A stretch of 42,022 nt of DNA, from positions 1 to 42,022 of the forward strand of contig JBKJQB010000107.1 of NCBI GenBank assembly GCA_046594105.1, read 5' to 3'. Shown here piece after piece: positions 1 through 6,680 of the stretch (the stretch's first letter is position 1; each line of letters begins with the position of its first letter). The notes beneath the pieces were generated by a model that was not told where the DNA came from, did not search any database, and was given only the letters and a program-made list of their open reading frames with translations. The position numbers and the translations under genes were made by a program. Source of the DNA: JBDSGC01 sp046594105. GTDB lineage: Bacteria; Acidobacteriota; Thermoanaerobaculia; Gp7-AA8.

Positions 1-125
1 CCGCCAAGATCACGCTCCAAGACGTTCTGCCGCGCAGGCTCCTAGGCCGGCACGGCCGGCGGCGCTGGTTGCCCAAGGCTCCGCCAAGATCACGCTCCAA
101 GACGTTCTGCCGCGCAGGCTCCTAG
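1..125 (+). repeat. Tandem copies of an 84-bp CTAG-bounded dispersed element
   Basis: The first 45 bases recur at 81-125, giving an 80-bp period. The complete unit runs from CTAG at 42-45 to CTAG at 122-125 (84 bp) and contains the palindromic core GCCGGCACGGCCGGC at its left end. A near-identical 84-bp unit lies inverted at 4120-4203 and a truncated one at 30764-30788. The 80-bp period equals one body plus one shared CTAG, which fits repeated insertion at CTAG or amplification. I see no transposase in it. Bases 126-201 hold a small hairpin (160-176) and no gene that I can support. Confidence 0.85.
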
Positions 126-201
126 CGGCCCACGGCATCCCCGAAGCGAGGGTAGGGGACGCGTGCTGAGCACGCGAGTCGGCCTTTTTCTTTGGGATCG
201 G

Positions 202-489
202 CTATCCGCACCACACCGCGCTGACGGCGTCGGGATGGTCCAGGAGGTAGCCGTCTTCCTCAGCGTCATAGGCGATCACTGCGCCGTCGAGGCGCGACGC
301 GGCCATGTTGTCGAGTGCCACGCGAACGCCCTGCAGATCCACGATGGCGTCGCCGTCGAGTGGGGCGTCGGCATACGAGAGCCGGTAGCCGCTCCCCCCG
401 CAGCCGGTGGTGAAGGCGATGCGCAGCACCCGGCCGGCAAGATCCTGGTGCAGATGCGACGTGGCTTCGGGCGAAAGGGAGAGGTTCAT
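202..489 (-). CDS. HesB/IscA-like A-type iron-sulfur carrier domain protein (short, two-Cys)
   Basis: This 95-aa protein has the A-type (IscA/HesB/ErpA) pattern: a beta-rich chain with TGCGGSGYRLSYAD near the middle, corresponding to the family GGCSGxxY motif, and a C-terminal WCG. Family members normally end with a CGCGxSF motif giving three conserved cysteines; here translation stops right after the first C-terminal Cys-Gly, so only two remain. I chose the ATG at 489 because the longer open frame upstream (to 612) runs through a dispersed repeat. It is the last gene of the lipB-lipA-ferredoxin-ferritin-like series, which suggests a role in delivering or repairing Fe-S clusters for LipA. That role is inferred. 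With the third Cys missing, cluster binding may differ from classical IscA. Confidence 0.7.
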   Translation of the reverse strand: MNLSLSPEATSHLHQDLAGRVLRIAFTTGCGGSGYRLSYADAPLDGDAIVDLQGVRVALDNMAASRLDGAVIAYDAEEDGYLLDHPDAVSAVWCG

Positions 490-592
490 CTCAGTCTTCG
501 AACGAAACCGTCCCGCTGGAATTCCGTGGCTCAGTTTTCTGAAAATCAGATCTGTCGCGTCGCGGAGATCCTGGATGGAGACGGAAATCCCG

Positions 593-630
593 GCGGACGC
601 TGTGCGAACCAACGCCGCCGGCCGTGCCGG
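593..630 (-). repeat. 38-bp variant of the dispersed palindromic repeat, abutting a stop codon
   Basis: These 38 bases are an exact inverted copy of 3515-3552. On the minus strand the repeat begins with CCGGCACGGCCGGC immediately after the TGA (633-631) of the ferritin-like gene. The left half is shared with the 84-bp CTAG element, but the right half differs. It sits between the ferritin-like gene and the HesB-like gene. Confidence 0.85.
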
Positions 631-1137
631 TCAGGGTTTCGGGCCGTGCACGATGCGGGACTCGGCGTCTTCGCGCTTGAACCAGTCAGCATCCGCGCGG
701 ATCAGCTCCAGCTCGCGCTCAAGCTCCACGCCATGCGCCCTCTTCACCGACGCCAGGTAGACCAGCAGATTCCGGTCGGCGATGGTTGCCGCGCGGGTCA
801 ACTCGTTCAGCCTCTTCTCCATGGTCCGCTCCCGCGCGACCAGAAACTCGGTGGTCTCCCGATACGAAAGGTCGCCTTCCAGAATGTCCTGAAAGAGAAG
901 GTCCCCCGCCAGCGTCACTTTCATCCGCGCACTTCCCGTGACCAGCATCTTCATCTCCAGGAGATCGCGATTTTCCCGCTCGTCCACGGCGAACTGCTTG
1001 AACATTCCGGCCACCATCGGGTTGGGAAGGTTCTCCGCAAGCTTCTCAAACGTCTTGTAGGCCTCGACGGTGTACTGGAACAGCGTGTTGAGGTGCTGGC
1101 TGGTCAGTGCGGCGCTGGAAGTGTCGACGGTGGTCAT
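631..1137 (-). CDS. Ferritin-like/rubrerythrin-like four-helix protein
   Basis: A 168-aa, almost wholly helical protein with no signal peptide. It contains Glu-rich helices of the ferritin-like type: VEAYKTFEKLAEN, FAVDERENRDLLEMK and, later, KRAHGVELERELELIRAD. The spacing of acidic residues suggests a di-metal four-helix bundle, but the classical ExxH motif is not clean (ERENRD in its place), so metal binding is unproven. The start chosen is ATG 1137, with GAGGG about 6 nt upstream; an alternative ATG at 1149 overlaps the ferredoxin stop as ATGA. It is translationally coupled to the ferredoxin gene. A role in iron or oxidant handling for the adjacent Fe-S module is inference. Confidence 0.6.
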   Translation of the reverse strand: MTTVDTSSAALTSQHLNTLFQYTVEAYKTFEKLAENLPNPMVAGMFKQFAVDERENRDLLEMKMLVTGSARMKVTLAGDLLFQDILEGDLSYRETTEFLVARERTMEKRLNELTRAATIADRNLLVYLASVKRAHGVELERELELIRADADWFKREDAESRIVHGPKP

Positions 1138-1145
1138 GGAATCCC

Positions 1146-1424
1146 TCATTCGATTTTCGCTACTTTCACTGCAACATCACCCGCCACTTTGGCCTGGCAG
1201 GAGAGCCGGTAGGGCGGATCCAGTTCCTTGTACGTTTCATCCGGCGTGGGCGGCGTCAGCGTATCCCAACCCTGCACCACCTCGACCCTGCATGTCCCGC
1301 ACGCACCGTCACCACCACAGACGCTACTGATGCGGATGCCCATTTCCAGGGCGCATGACAACAAGGTTCTTCCGGGCTGCACGTCAGCCGATTTTCCCTC
1401 GTCGACAAAGACCACGCGCGGCAT
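1146..1424 (-). CDS. [2Fe-2S] ferredoxin
   Basis: A 92-aa protein with the cluster motif VCGGDGACGTCRVEV and a fourth Cys in RLSCQAKV near residue 76. The spacing C-x5-C-x2-C is that of adrenodoxin/ISC-type ferredoxins, and also of ferredoxin domains of corrinoid-activation proteins, rather than C-x4-C plant type. It probably acts as a soluble cytoplasmic one-electron carrier. It follows lipA by 49 nt and overlaps the next gene, so it may supply electrons for radical-SAM chemistry in LipA; this partner assignment is inference. There is no clear Shine-Dalgarno sequence; a TAGAAT box (1434-1439, minus) ends 9 nt before the ATG. Confidence 0.88.
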   Translation of the reverse strand: MPRVVFVDEGKSADVQPGRTLLSCALEMGIRISSVCGGDGACGTCRVEVVQGWDTLTPPTPDETYKELDPPYRLSCQAKVAGDVAVKVAKIE

Positions 1425-1473
1425 TCGGCGGGGATTCTACATGGGATGGCACACAACTTCGGCGGGGCTGGAC

Positions 1474-2364
1474 TCAGCCTTCCAGAGCGCGGTGGGCCAT
1501 GTATGAGCTGCGCACCAGCGGCGCCGATTCCACGTGATGGAATCCGAGCTTCCGGGCCAGGACTCCCAGTTCCTCGAATTCGTCAGGCGTGTAGTAACGG
1601 CGCACCGGATGATGATCGCCGGTCGGCGCCAGATACTGCCCCAGGGTGAAGATGTCGACGCCGGCCTCCCGCAGATCGCGCGCCACCTCGAGCACTTCTT
1701 CCTCGTTCTCGCCAAGCCCCAGCATCAACGACGATTTGGTCAGCATCCCTTCACATCGCTCCTGACCGGCCTGCCGCAATAACTCGAGGGAGCGCCCGTA
1801 CTTGGCCACGGGACGCACCGCGGAGTACAGCCGCGGGACGGTCTCCACGTTGTGGCCAAGGACCTCGGGACGGGAGGCGATGATGGTGCGCAGCGCGTCG
1901 GCGTTGCCTTCCAGATCGGAGATGAGCACCTCGACGGCGGCTCGCGTTCGCTCCCGAACAGCGAGGACCGTTCGGGCCATCTGCTCCGCGCCGCCATCCG
2001 GCATGTCGTCGCGGTTGACCATCGTAATCACAGCGTGCCGGACGCCCATCTGGGCCACCGCCTCGGCCACGCGGCGAGGCTCGTCGGCATCCGCGAGAAA
2101 CGGCTTGCCTCTGCCCACAGCGCAGAACGTACAGCGGCGGGTGCAGATCTCGCCCAGGATCATGAAGGTCGCGGTTCCAGCGGTCCAGCATTCGAAGATG
2201 TTGGGACAGCGGGCCTCCTGACACACTGTGTTCAGCGCCAGATCGTTCATCAGCTTCGTGACAGGAAGCTGGTCGAGGTTTCCGGGGACGCGGATCTTCA
2301 GCCAGGGCGGACGGTGGCCGGCGCGACGGTTGAGGGGCGCTGCTTTCAGTTCGGAATCGTTCAT
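1474..2364 (-). CDS. lipA: Lipoyl synthase LipA
   Basis: A 296-aa radical-SAM enzyme that inserts two sulfurs into protein-bound octanoyl groups to form the lipoyl cofactor. Both clusters are visible. The auxiliary cluster is C-x4-C-x5-C (C48, C53, C59 in CQEARCPNIFEC). The SAM cluster is C-x3-C-x2-C (C74, C78, C81 in CTRRCTFC). The C-terminal RSSYMA corresponds to the family RSSYHA, whose Ser ligates the auxiliary cluster. The family motif VDRDDLPDGGA appears as VNRDDMPDGGA. Length is normal. The ATG is 3 nt after the lipB stop (TGAGCCATG), so the two are translationally coupled and make the two steps of endogenous lipoylation adjacent to the complex that needs it. Confidence 0.97.
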   Translation of the reverse strand: MNDSELKAAPLNRRAGHRPPWLKIRVPGNLDQLPVTKLMNDLALNTVCQEARCPNIFECWTAGTATFMILGEICTRRCTFCAVGRGKPFLADADEPRRVAEAVAQMGVRHAVITMVNRDDMPDGGAEQMARTVLAVRERTRAAVEVLISDLEGNADALRTIIASRPEVLGHNVETVPRLYSAVRPVAKYGRSLELLRQAGQERCEGMLTKSSLMLGLGENEEEVLEVARDLREAGVDIFTLGQYLAPTGDHHPVRRYYTPDEFEELGVLARKLGFHHVESAPLVRSSYMAHRALEG

Positions 2365-2367
2365 GGC

Positions 2368-3471
2368 TCAGGCGGATTGCAGCTCGACCGGCGGCGCGGC
2401 CCGCAGGGTCGCCTCGAGCTGCTCGAGAGCTTCCCGATCATCCGTCCAGCGGATCGTTTCATAAGCGCGCTCAAAGGTGAACCAGTCGACGGCGTCGTGT
2501 TCTTCGCCATCGATGACGATGGGCAACTGGGAGGACAGCCTTGCGGAGTAACCGGTCTCTAAGGCGATCACCGGTTGGTCAAACCTGGCGTTGAGAAACT
2601 GCGAGTCGATCATGAATGATTGCGAGAGATTCATCGGTACCGGTTCGCCGGAATGTCCCGTCTCCTCGCGAAGTTCCCTTCGGGCGGCGTCGATGGGAAG
2701 CTCGCCCGGCTCGATGGAGCCGGTGATGGGCTGCCAGAAGTTGCCGCGCTCCGGGCGACGGTGCAGCAAGAGAACTCGATGGTCATCATGCGCGATCACC
2801 TTCACCAGCCGGATGGCCTCAGCCATAGGGACGAGTTGACGGCCAAAGACCTCGGCGAATGTGGAGGCCACGACCTGCCGGATTTCGTCGACTCCCACGC
2901 TGCGTCCGCACTCCCGGGCGATGGAAGTGACTCCGCGGTCGGGGATCCCGCAGGGGGTGATCAGGTTGAAGTGCTCCAGGTCGGGCTCCACGTTCAAGGC
3001 GAATCCATGCGAAGTGACCCAGCGCGCGATGCGCACACCGACCGCCGCAATCTTCCGGTCTCCCACCCAGATTCCGCGCAGCCCGTCGACGCGCACCGCG
3101 GTGATGCCGAACTGCGCCACCGTGCGGATCAGCACTTCCTCGAGCTGCGTGACGTACTTGCGCACGTCGCGGCTCCCCTCGCCGAGATGGACGATCGGAT
3201 AACCGACCAGTTGCCCTGGCCCGTGGTAGGTGATGTCGCCACCTCGCTCGGTCTCGAAGAAGCGAATGCGACGGGCGCGCAGAGCTTCATTCGAGGCGAG
3301 CAGGTTTCCCCGGTTTCCGCCACGCCCGAGCGTGATCACCGGAGGGTGTTCGAGAAGCAAGAGCTGATCGGGAATCGAGTCGGCCTGCCGCATGGAGACG
3401 AGCTTCTGCTGCAGTTGCAGACCATTCTCGTAGGTGACCAGATCCAGGTTCCGGAGTTCGCAGGGCCGCAT
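2368..3471 (-). CDS. lipB: Octanoyltransferase LipB fused to a C-terminal Nudix hydrolase domain
   Basis: A 367-aa protein. Residues ~1-215 are LipB, which transfers octanoate from acyl carrier protein to lipoyl domains. Motifs are RGGDITYHGPGQ with H83, the Lys of GDRKIAAVG (K140), and the acyl-cysteine in PCGIPDRGVTS (C174). Residues ~222-345 are a Nudix domain with a canonical box at 251-273, Gx5Ex7REUxEExGU (GSIEPGE...REETGH), preceded by NFWQPITGS. This resembles the NudB-like nucleotide/pterin pyrophosphohydrolase context. The Nudix substrate is unknown. The start is uncertain: I take ATG 3471, where LipB homology begins; upstream codons (to 3615) translate a dispersed repeat. ATG 3504 is an alternative. 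No strong SD is seen. Confidence 0.9.
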   Translation of the reverse strand: MRPCELRNLDLVTYENGLQLQQKLVSMRQADSIPDQLLLLEHPPVITLGRGGNRGNLLASNEALRARRIRFFETERGGDITYHGPGQLVGYPIVHLGEGSRDVRKYVTQLEEVLIRTVAQFGITAVRVDGLRGIWVGDRKIAAVGVRIARWVTSHGFALNVEPDLEHFNLITPCGIPDRGVTSIARECGRSVGVDEIRQVVASTFAEVFGRQLVPMAEAIRLVKVIAHDDHRVLLLHRRPERGNFWQPITGSIEPGELPIDAARRELREETGHSGEPVPMNLSQSFMIDSQFLNARFDQPVIALETGYSARLSSQLPIVIDGEEHDAVDWFTFERAYETIRWTDDREALEQLEATLRAAPPVELQSA

Positions 3472-3514
3472 CAGCGGTGATAGCGCGAGCGGGGAGGCAT
3501 GCATTCCCGCCGGG

Positions 3515-3552
3515 CCGGCACGGCCGGCGGCGTTGGTTCGCACAGCGTCCGC
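3515..3552 (+). repeat. 38-bp dispersed palindromic repeat, inverted identical copy of 593-630
   Basis: Identical over 38 of 38 bases to the reverse complement of 593-630. It begins CCGGCACGGCCGGCGGCG. Together the two copies flank the lipB-lipA-ferredoxin-ferritin-like block in inverted orientation. The long open frame upstream of lipB reads this repeat as VADAVRTNAAGRAG, so that extension is not counted as coding. Confidence 0.9.
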
Positions 3553-3710
3553 GACGATTTTCGCTTCCAGGATGACGGGTGGAGAGCCAGCCCTTCGCTC
3601 TCCAGTCGCGTTCACTCGGCCGCTTCTGATTACAGATGACTCGCGAGCGCGTCATTGGAAGCGAGGGCTTTGCGCGGAAACGCAGCGATTGGCGGAAGAA
3701 GCGAGAAGCC

Positions 3711-3857
3711 CTCCCCATCGAGTTCCTTCTCCCCGCGCACGGGGAGAAGGTCCGCGAAGCGGGGATGAGGGGTCCAGCTTCGTCGAGTGAGCTCCCCCTC
3801 ATCCGCCTTCGGCACCTTCTCCCCGTGCGCGGGGAGAAGGACTCTCAATGGGAGAGC
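3711..3857. repeat. Inverted pair of REP-like CTTCTCCCC palindromes
   Basis: The left arm (3711-3772) contains CCTTCTCCCCG, a short loop and CGGGGAGAAGG, then GGGGATGAGGGG. The right arm (3791-3857) is its inverted relative, with CCCCCTCATCCGCC, the same palindrome and GGACTCTCAATGGGAG. A third copy lies at 30851-30895. Each copy can form a strong hairpin, and the pair can form a large cruciform. This palindrome type is a common dispersed extragenic repeat in GC-rich bacteria; no mobile gene is attached. Confidence 0.85.
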
Positions 3858-4119
3858 ACTGCCTTCGACGGTTTCTTTGAAGCCAAGAAGACGGCGGAGG
3901 ATCTGCACCGACCCAACTGTCGCAGAAAGCATCCTCGTGATTGCAGATTCTTCGTTTCCCACGTCCCACGCCGTTTCTCATGAACCGTCAGCCGCGGTTG
4001 GTGGGGAGATTGGCTGCCTTTCGTAGCGCCGGCATCCCTGCCGGCCGTGTCGCGGGCATCCTTGCCCGCGGGAGCTCGCCCGGTAGCGCCGGCTGGCTGG
4101 CGCAACGATCTGCGTTGCC

Positions 4120-4203
4120 CTAGGACCTGCCCGGCAGAACGTCTTGGAGCGTGATCTTGGCGGAGCCTTGGGCAACCAGCGCCGCCGATCCGGCCCGGCC
4201 TAG
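4120..4203 (-). repeat. 84-bp CTAG-bounded dispersed element overlapping the E2 stop codon
   Basis: Bounded by CTAG at 4120-4123 and 4200-4203, it is a near-identical inverted copy of 42-125. It shares the run CAAGATCACGCTCCAAGACG and differs mainly in the terminal palindromes. On the minus strand its leading CTAG contributes the TAG stop of the E2 gene. The same arrangement is seen at 30764. Confidence 0.9.
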
Positions 4204-5642
4204 ACCGGAAACTGTCCCGCTTCGATGGTGGCTCGGACTTTGGCCATGAACTGATCGGCGACCGCGCCATCGACCAGACGGTGATCGAAGGTCAGGGTGA
4301 GGATGCACATGGAACGGATGGCGATGAGGTCTCCGTCTTTTGTCTCCACGACGATGGGACGCTTCTTGACGCCGCCTACGCCGAGGATGGCCACCTGGGG
4401 CTGGTTGATGATCGGCGTGCCGAACAGGCCTCCGTAGATCCCCGGGTTGGTGATGGTGAAGGTCCCGGCCTGCACATCGTCGGGGCTCAACTTCTTGGTC
4501 CGGGCCCGCTCACCGAGGTCGTTGATCGCTTTCGCCAGGCCAAGAACATTCTTTTCGTCAGCGTTCTTGACCACGGGAACGATCAGGCCCCATTCGAGGG
4601 CGACGGCAATGCCAATGTTCAGGTCGCGATGGTAGATGACGGACGCCTCATCCATCGAGGCGTTGAGGATGGGGAACTCCCGCAGACCGGCGCAGACGGC
4701 CTGCACGATGAACGGCAGGAAGGTGAGTTTCACGCCGCGGTCGCCGAACGACTCCTTGTGCTTGCGGCGCAGTTTGTCGATGTTGGTGAAATCGACTTCG
4801 AACACGGTGGTCACGTGCGCGGAAGTCTGTTTGGAAAGGACCATGTGCTTGGCGATCTTCTTGCGCATCACCGAGAGGGGCTCGATGCGATGGCTCTCCC
4901 CGGCAGCGAAGGCGGGAGGGGCCTGGCGAGGCGGCGCATCAGGTTGCCCCGGCTGCGGGCGCGCGCCTGGTGCCGGCGCGGCCGGCGCTGCGGCGCCTTC
5001 CGGCTGCTGCAGGAAATCGAGGATGTCATTCTTGGTGACGCGGCCGGAGACGCCGGAGCCCTGGATGCGGGCAATGTCGACGTTGTTCTCCCGCGCGATC
5101 TTGCGGACCAGCGGCGAGGACTTCGTGCGGCGACGCTGCTCGAGTGAGGCGACATTTTCGTCGTCACGATTGTCGTCACGATGGTCGTCGCCTTCATCAG
5201 CGCCAGCCGGGTGAATGGCGGGAGTCTCGGGCGAGGGCGCCACCGCGGGCGCCTCCTGCTGGACGTCCTGCTTCATCGATTCGTTGGCGCTCTGCTGCGC
5301 GGGGGATGCAGCTTTCGGAGCGGCGGCCGGCGCTTTCGGTGGAGCCGCAGCGGCGGGCTTCGGTGCTTCCGCAGCGGTGGGAGCAGCAGCGGCGGACGCT
5401 TCTCCCGCGGCGCCAATGCGCGCGACCACCGAGTTCACGGCCACGGTCTGGCCTTCCTGCGCGATGATCTCGGTCAGCGTGCCGGCTGCCGGCGAGGGGA
5501 TCTCGGCGTCCACTTTGTCGGTGGAGATTTCCAGAAGGGGCTCGTCACGCTCCACCTTCTCGCCCACCTTCTTGATCCAGCGTACGACCGTGCCCTCGGC
5601 GATGGATTCACCCATCTGCGGCATCACGACATCAATGGCCAT
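4200..5642 (-). CDS. Dihydrolipoamide acyltransferase (E2) of a 2-oxoacid dehydrogenase complex
   Basis: A 480-aa core subunit. It has one N-terminal lipoyl domain (residues 1-77, lipoylated K43 in TDKVDAE), a long Ala/Pro-rich swinging linker (~78-165), a peripheral-subunit-binding domain (~175-212, SSPLVRKIARENN), a second linker, and the catalytic acyltransferase domain (~245-480) with the active-site motif DHRLVDGA (H454, D458). It carries the acyl group from E1 to CoA in the cytoplasm. ATG 5642 is preceded by AGGAG about 8 nt upstream. It lies 63 nt after E1-beta in the order E3-E1a-E1b-E2. The sequence alone does not separate pyruvate, branched-chain and 2-oxoglutarate specificity. E1 of the alpha/beta type makes 2-oxoglutarate less likely. 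The TAG stop lies inside a dispersed repeat. Confidence 0.95.
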   Translation of the reverse strand: MAIDVVMPQMGESIAEGTVVRWIKKVGEKVERDEPLLEISTDKVDAEIPSPAAGTLTEIIAQEGQTVAVNSVVARIGAAGEASAAAAPTAAEAPKPAAAAPPKAPAAAPKAASPAQQSANESMKQDVQQEAPAVAPSPETPAIHPAGADEGDDHRDDNRDDENVASLEQRRRTKSSPLVRKIARENNVDIARIQGSGVSGRVTKNDILDFLQQPEGAAAPAAPAPGARPQPGQPDAPPRQAPPAFAAGESHRIEPLSVMRKKIAKHMVLSKQTSAHVTTVFEVDFTNIDKLRRKHKESFGDRGVKLTFLPFIVQAVCAGLREFPILNASMDEASVIYHRDLNIGIAVALEWGLIVPVVKNADEKNVLGLAKAINDLGERARTKKLSPDDVQAGTFTITNPGIYGGLFGTPIINQPQVAILGVGGVKKRPIVVETKDGDLIAIRSMCILTLTFDHRLVDGAVADQFMAKVRATIEAGQFPV

Positions 5643-5705
5643 TGGTCCAGCTCCTGTCCGACAACTTCGTTCTAATGCAAATGCGATGACGGCGGCAACT
5701 TTCGC

Positions 5706-6680
5706 CTAGTAATCGAGCAATTCCCGGGCGGCTGCCAGCACCTTGGCCTTGTCCGGAAGGTAGAACTGCTCGAGCGGCGGCGAGTACGGCGTTGGCACAT
5801 CGAGCGACGCCACCCGCTTGATCGGTGCGTCGAGATAGTCGAAGGCTTTCTCGGCGATGCGCGCCGCGAACTCGCCGCCCACGCCACCGGTGAGGGGCGC
5901 TTCATGCAGGATGATGACGCGGTTGGTCTTGGCCACCGAGTTGAGGATGGCCTCCTCGTCGAAGGGCATGATGGAGCGGAGATCGATGACCTCCACCGAC
6001 ACCCCGTCCCTGGCCAGATCTGCCGCTGCTTCGTCGGCGATGTAGATCATGGCGCCCCAGGTAATGATGGTCAGGTCCTTGCCGGGACGGCGGATTTTCG
6101 CCTTGCCGATGGGCACGATGTAGTCCTCCTCCGGCAGGTCTTCCTTGATCCTGCGGTAGAGGTACTTGTGCTCGATGTAGAGCACCGGATCGTCGTCGCG
6201 AATGGCCGCCTTGAGCAGACCTTTCGCGTCGTAGGCGGTGCCGGGCGACACAATCTTGATGCCGGGCCGGTTCATGAACATCGCCTCGGGGCTGAGCGAG
6301 TGGAACGGCCCGCCGTGCACGCCGGCACCGGAAGGCCCGCGCACCACGATGGGGCAGGGGCTGCCCACGCGGTAGCGGGAGGTGGCGCTGAAATTGACCA
6401 GCATGTCGTAGGCCACGGTGATGAAGTCGATGAACTGCATCTCGGCGATGGGACGCATGCCCATCAGCGCCGCGCCCGATGCCGCGCCGGCGATGGCCAC
6501 TTCGGAGATCGGCGTATCGATGACGCGCTCGGCGCCGAATCGCTCGATCAGCCCGGCGCTGGTCTTGAACGCTCCGCCGTACAGCCCGACGTCCTCGCCA
6601 ATGAGAAACACCCGCTCGTCGCGGGCCATCTCTTCGGCCATGGCCTGGGTGATCGCTTCGAGGTAGCTGGTCTCAGCCAT
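5706..6680 (-). CDS. 2-oxoacid dehydrogenase E1 component, beta subunit
   Basis: A 324-aa protein of the transketolase-pyrimidine/C-terminal domain family, matching the usual E1-beta length. Conserved stretches include FLIGEDVGLYGGAFK, the acidic ThDP-side region GIKIVSPGTAYDAKG, LYIEHKYLYR and RVASLDVPTPYSPPLE. With E1-alpha it forms the ThDP-dependent decarboxylase that reductively acylates E2. I take ATG 6680: it overlaps the E1-alpha stop (ATGGCTGA), implying translational coupling, and homology begins at MAETSYLEAI. The open frame extends upstream to 6791 but only in the shadow of E1-alpha. Confidence 0.95.
   Translation of the reverse strand: MAETSYLEAITQAMAEEMARDERVFLIGEDVGLYGGAFKTSAGLIERFGAERVIDTPISEVAIAGAASGAALMGMRPIAEMQFIDFITVAYDMLVNFSATSRYRVGSPCPIVVRGPSGAGVHGGPFHSLSPEAMFMNRPGIKIVSPGTAYDAKGLLKAAIRDDDPVLYIEHKYLYRRIKEDLPEEDYIVPIGKAKIRRPGKDLTIITWGAMIYIADEAAADLARDGVSVEVIDLRSIMPFDEEAILNSVAKTNRVIILHEAPLTGGVGGEFAARIAEKAFDYLDAPIKRVASLDVPTPYSPPLEQFYLPDKAKVLAAARELLDY

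Larger units (their letters stand above)
3472..4199. other. Repeat-dense intergenic region without a recognisable gene
   Basis: About 730 bases lie between the lipB start and the E2 stop. It holds the 38-bp repeat (3515-3552), an inverted pair of CTTCTCCCC palindromes (3711-3857), several short GC palindromes around 4028-4105 (GCCGGCATCCCTGCCGGC type) and an 84-bp CTAG element (4120-4203). Open frames exist on both strands but consist of repeat translations and match nothing I know. The promoter for lipB should be here, but I cannot point to a convincing box. Confidence 0.7.

Noticed and set aside
160..193. Hairpin GCGTGC-tga-GCACGC followed by CTTTTTCTTT, possible plus-strand terminator
   Set aside because: The T-run begins 9 nt after the stem, too far for a standard intrinsic terminator, and no plus-strand gene is seen before it.
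163..1212. Long plus-strand open frame (349 codons) at the left end
   Set aside because: It is the antisense shadow of the HesB-like, ferritin-like and ferredoxin genes, which have clear family motifs on the minus strand.
3471..3615. 48-residue N-terminal extension of LipB
   Set aside because: It translates the dispersed 38-bp repeat and has no homology to LipB.
593..4203. CRISPR array from the repeated short palindromes
   Set aside because: The repeats are irregularly spaced, in both orientations, of different lengths, and there are no cas genes or uniform spacers.
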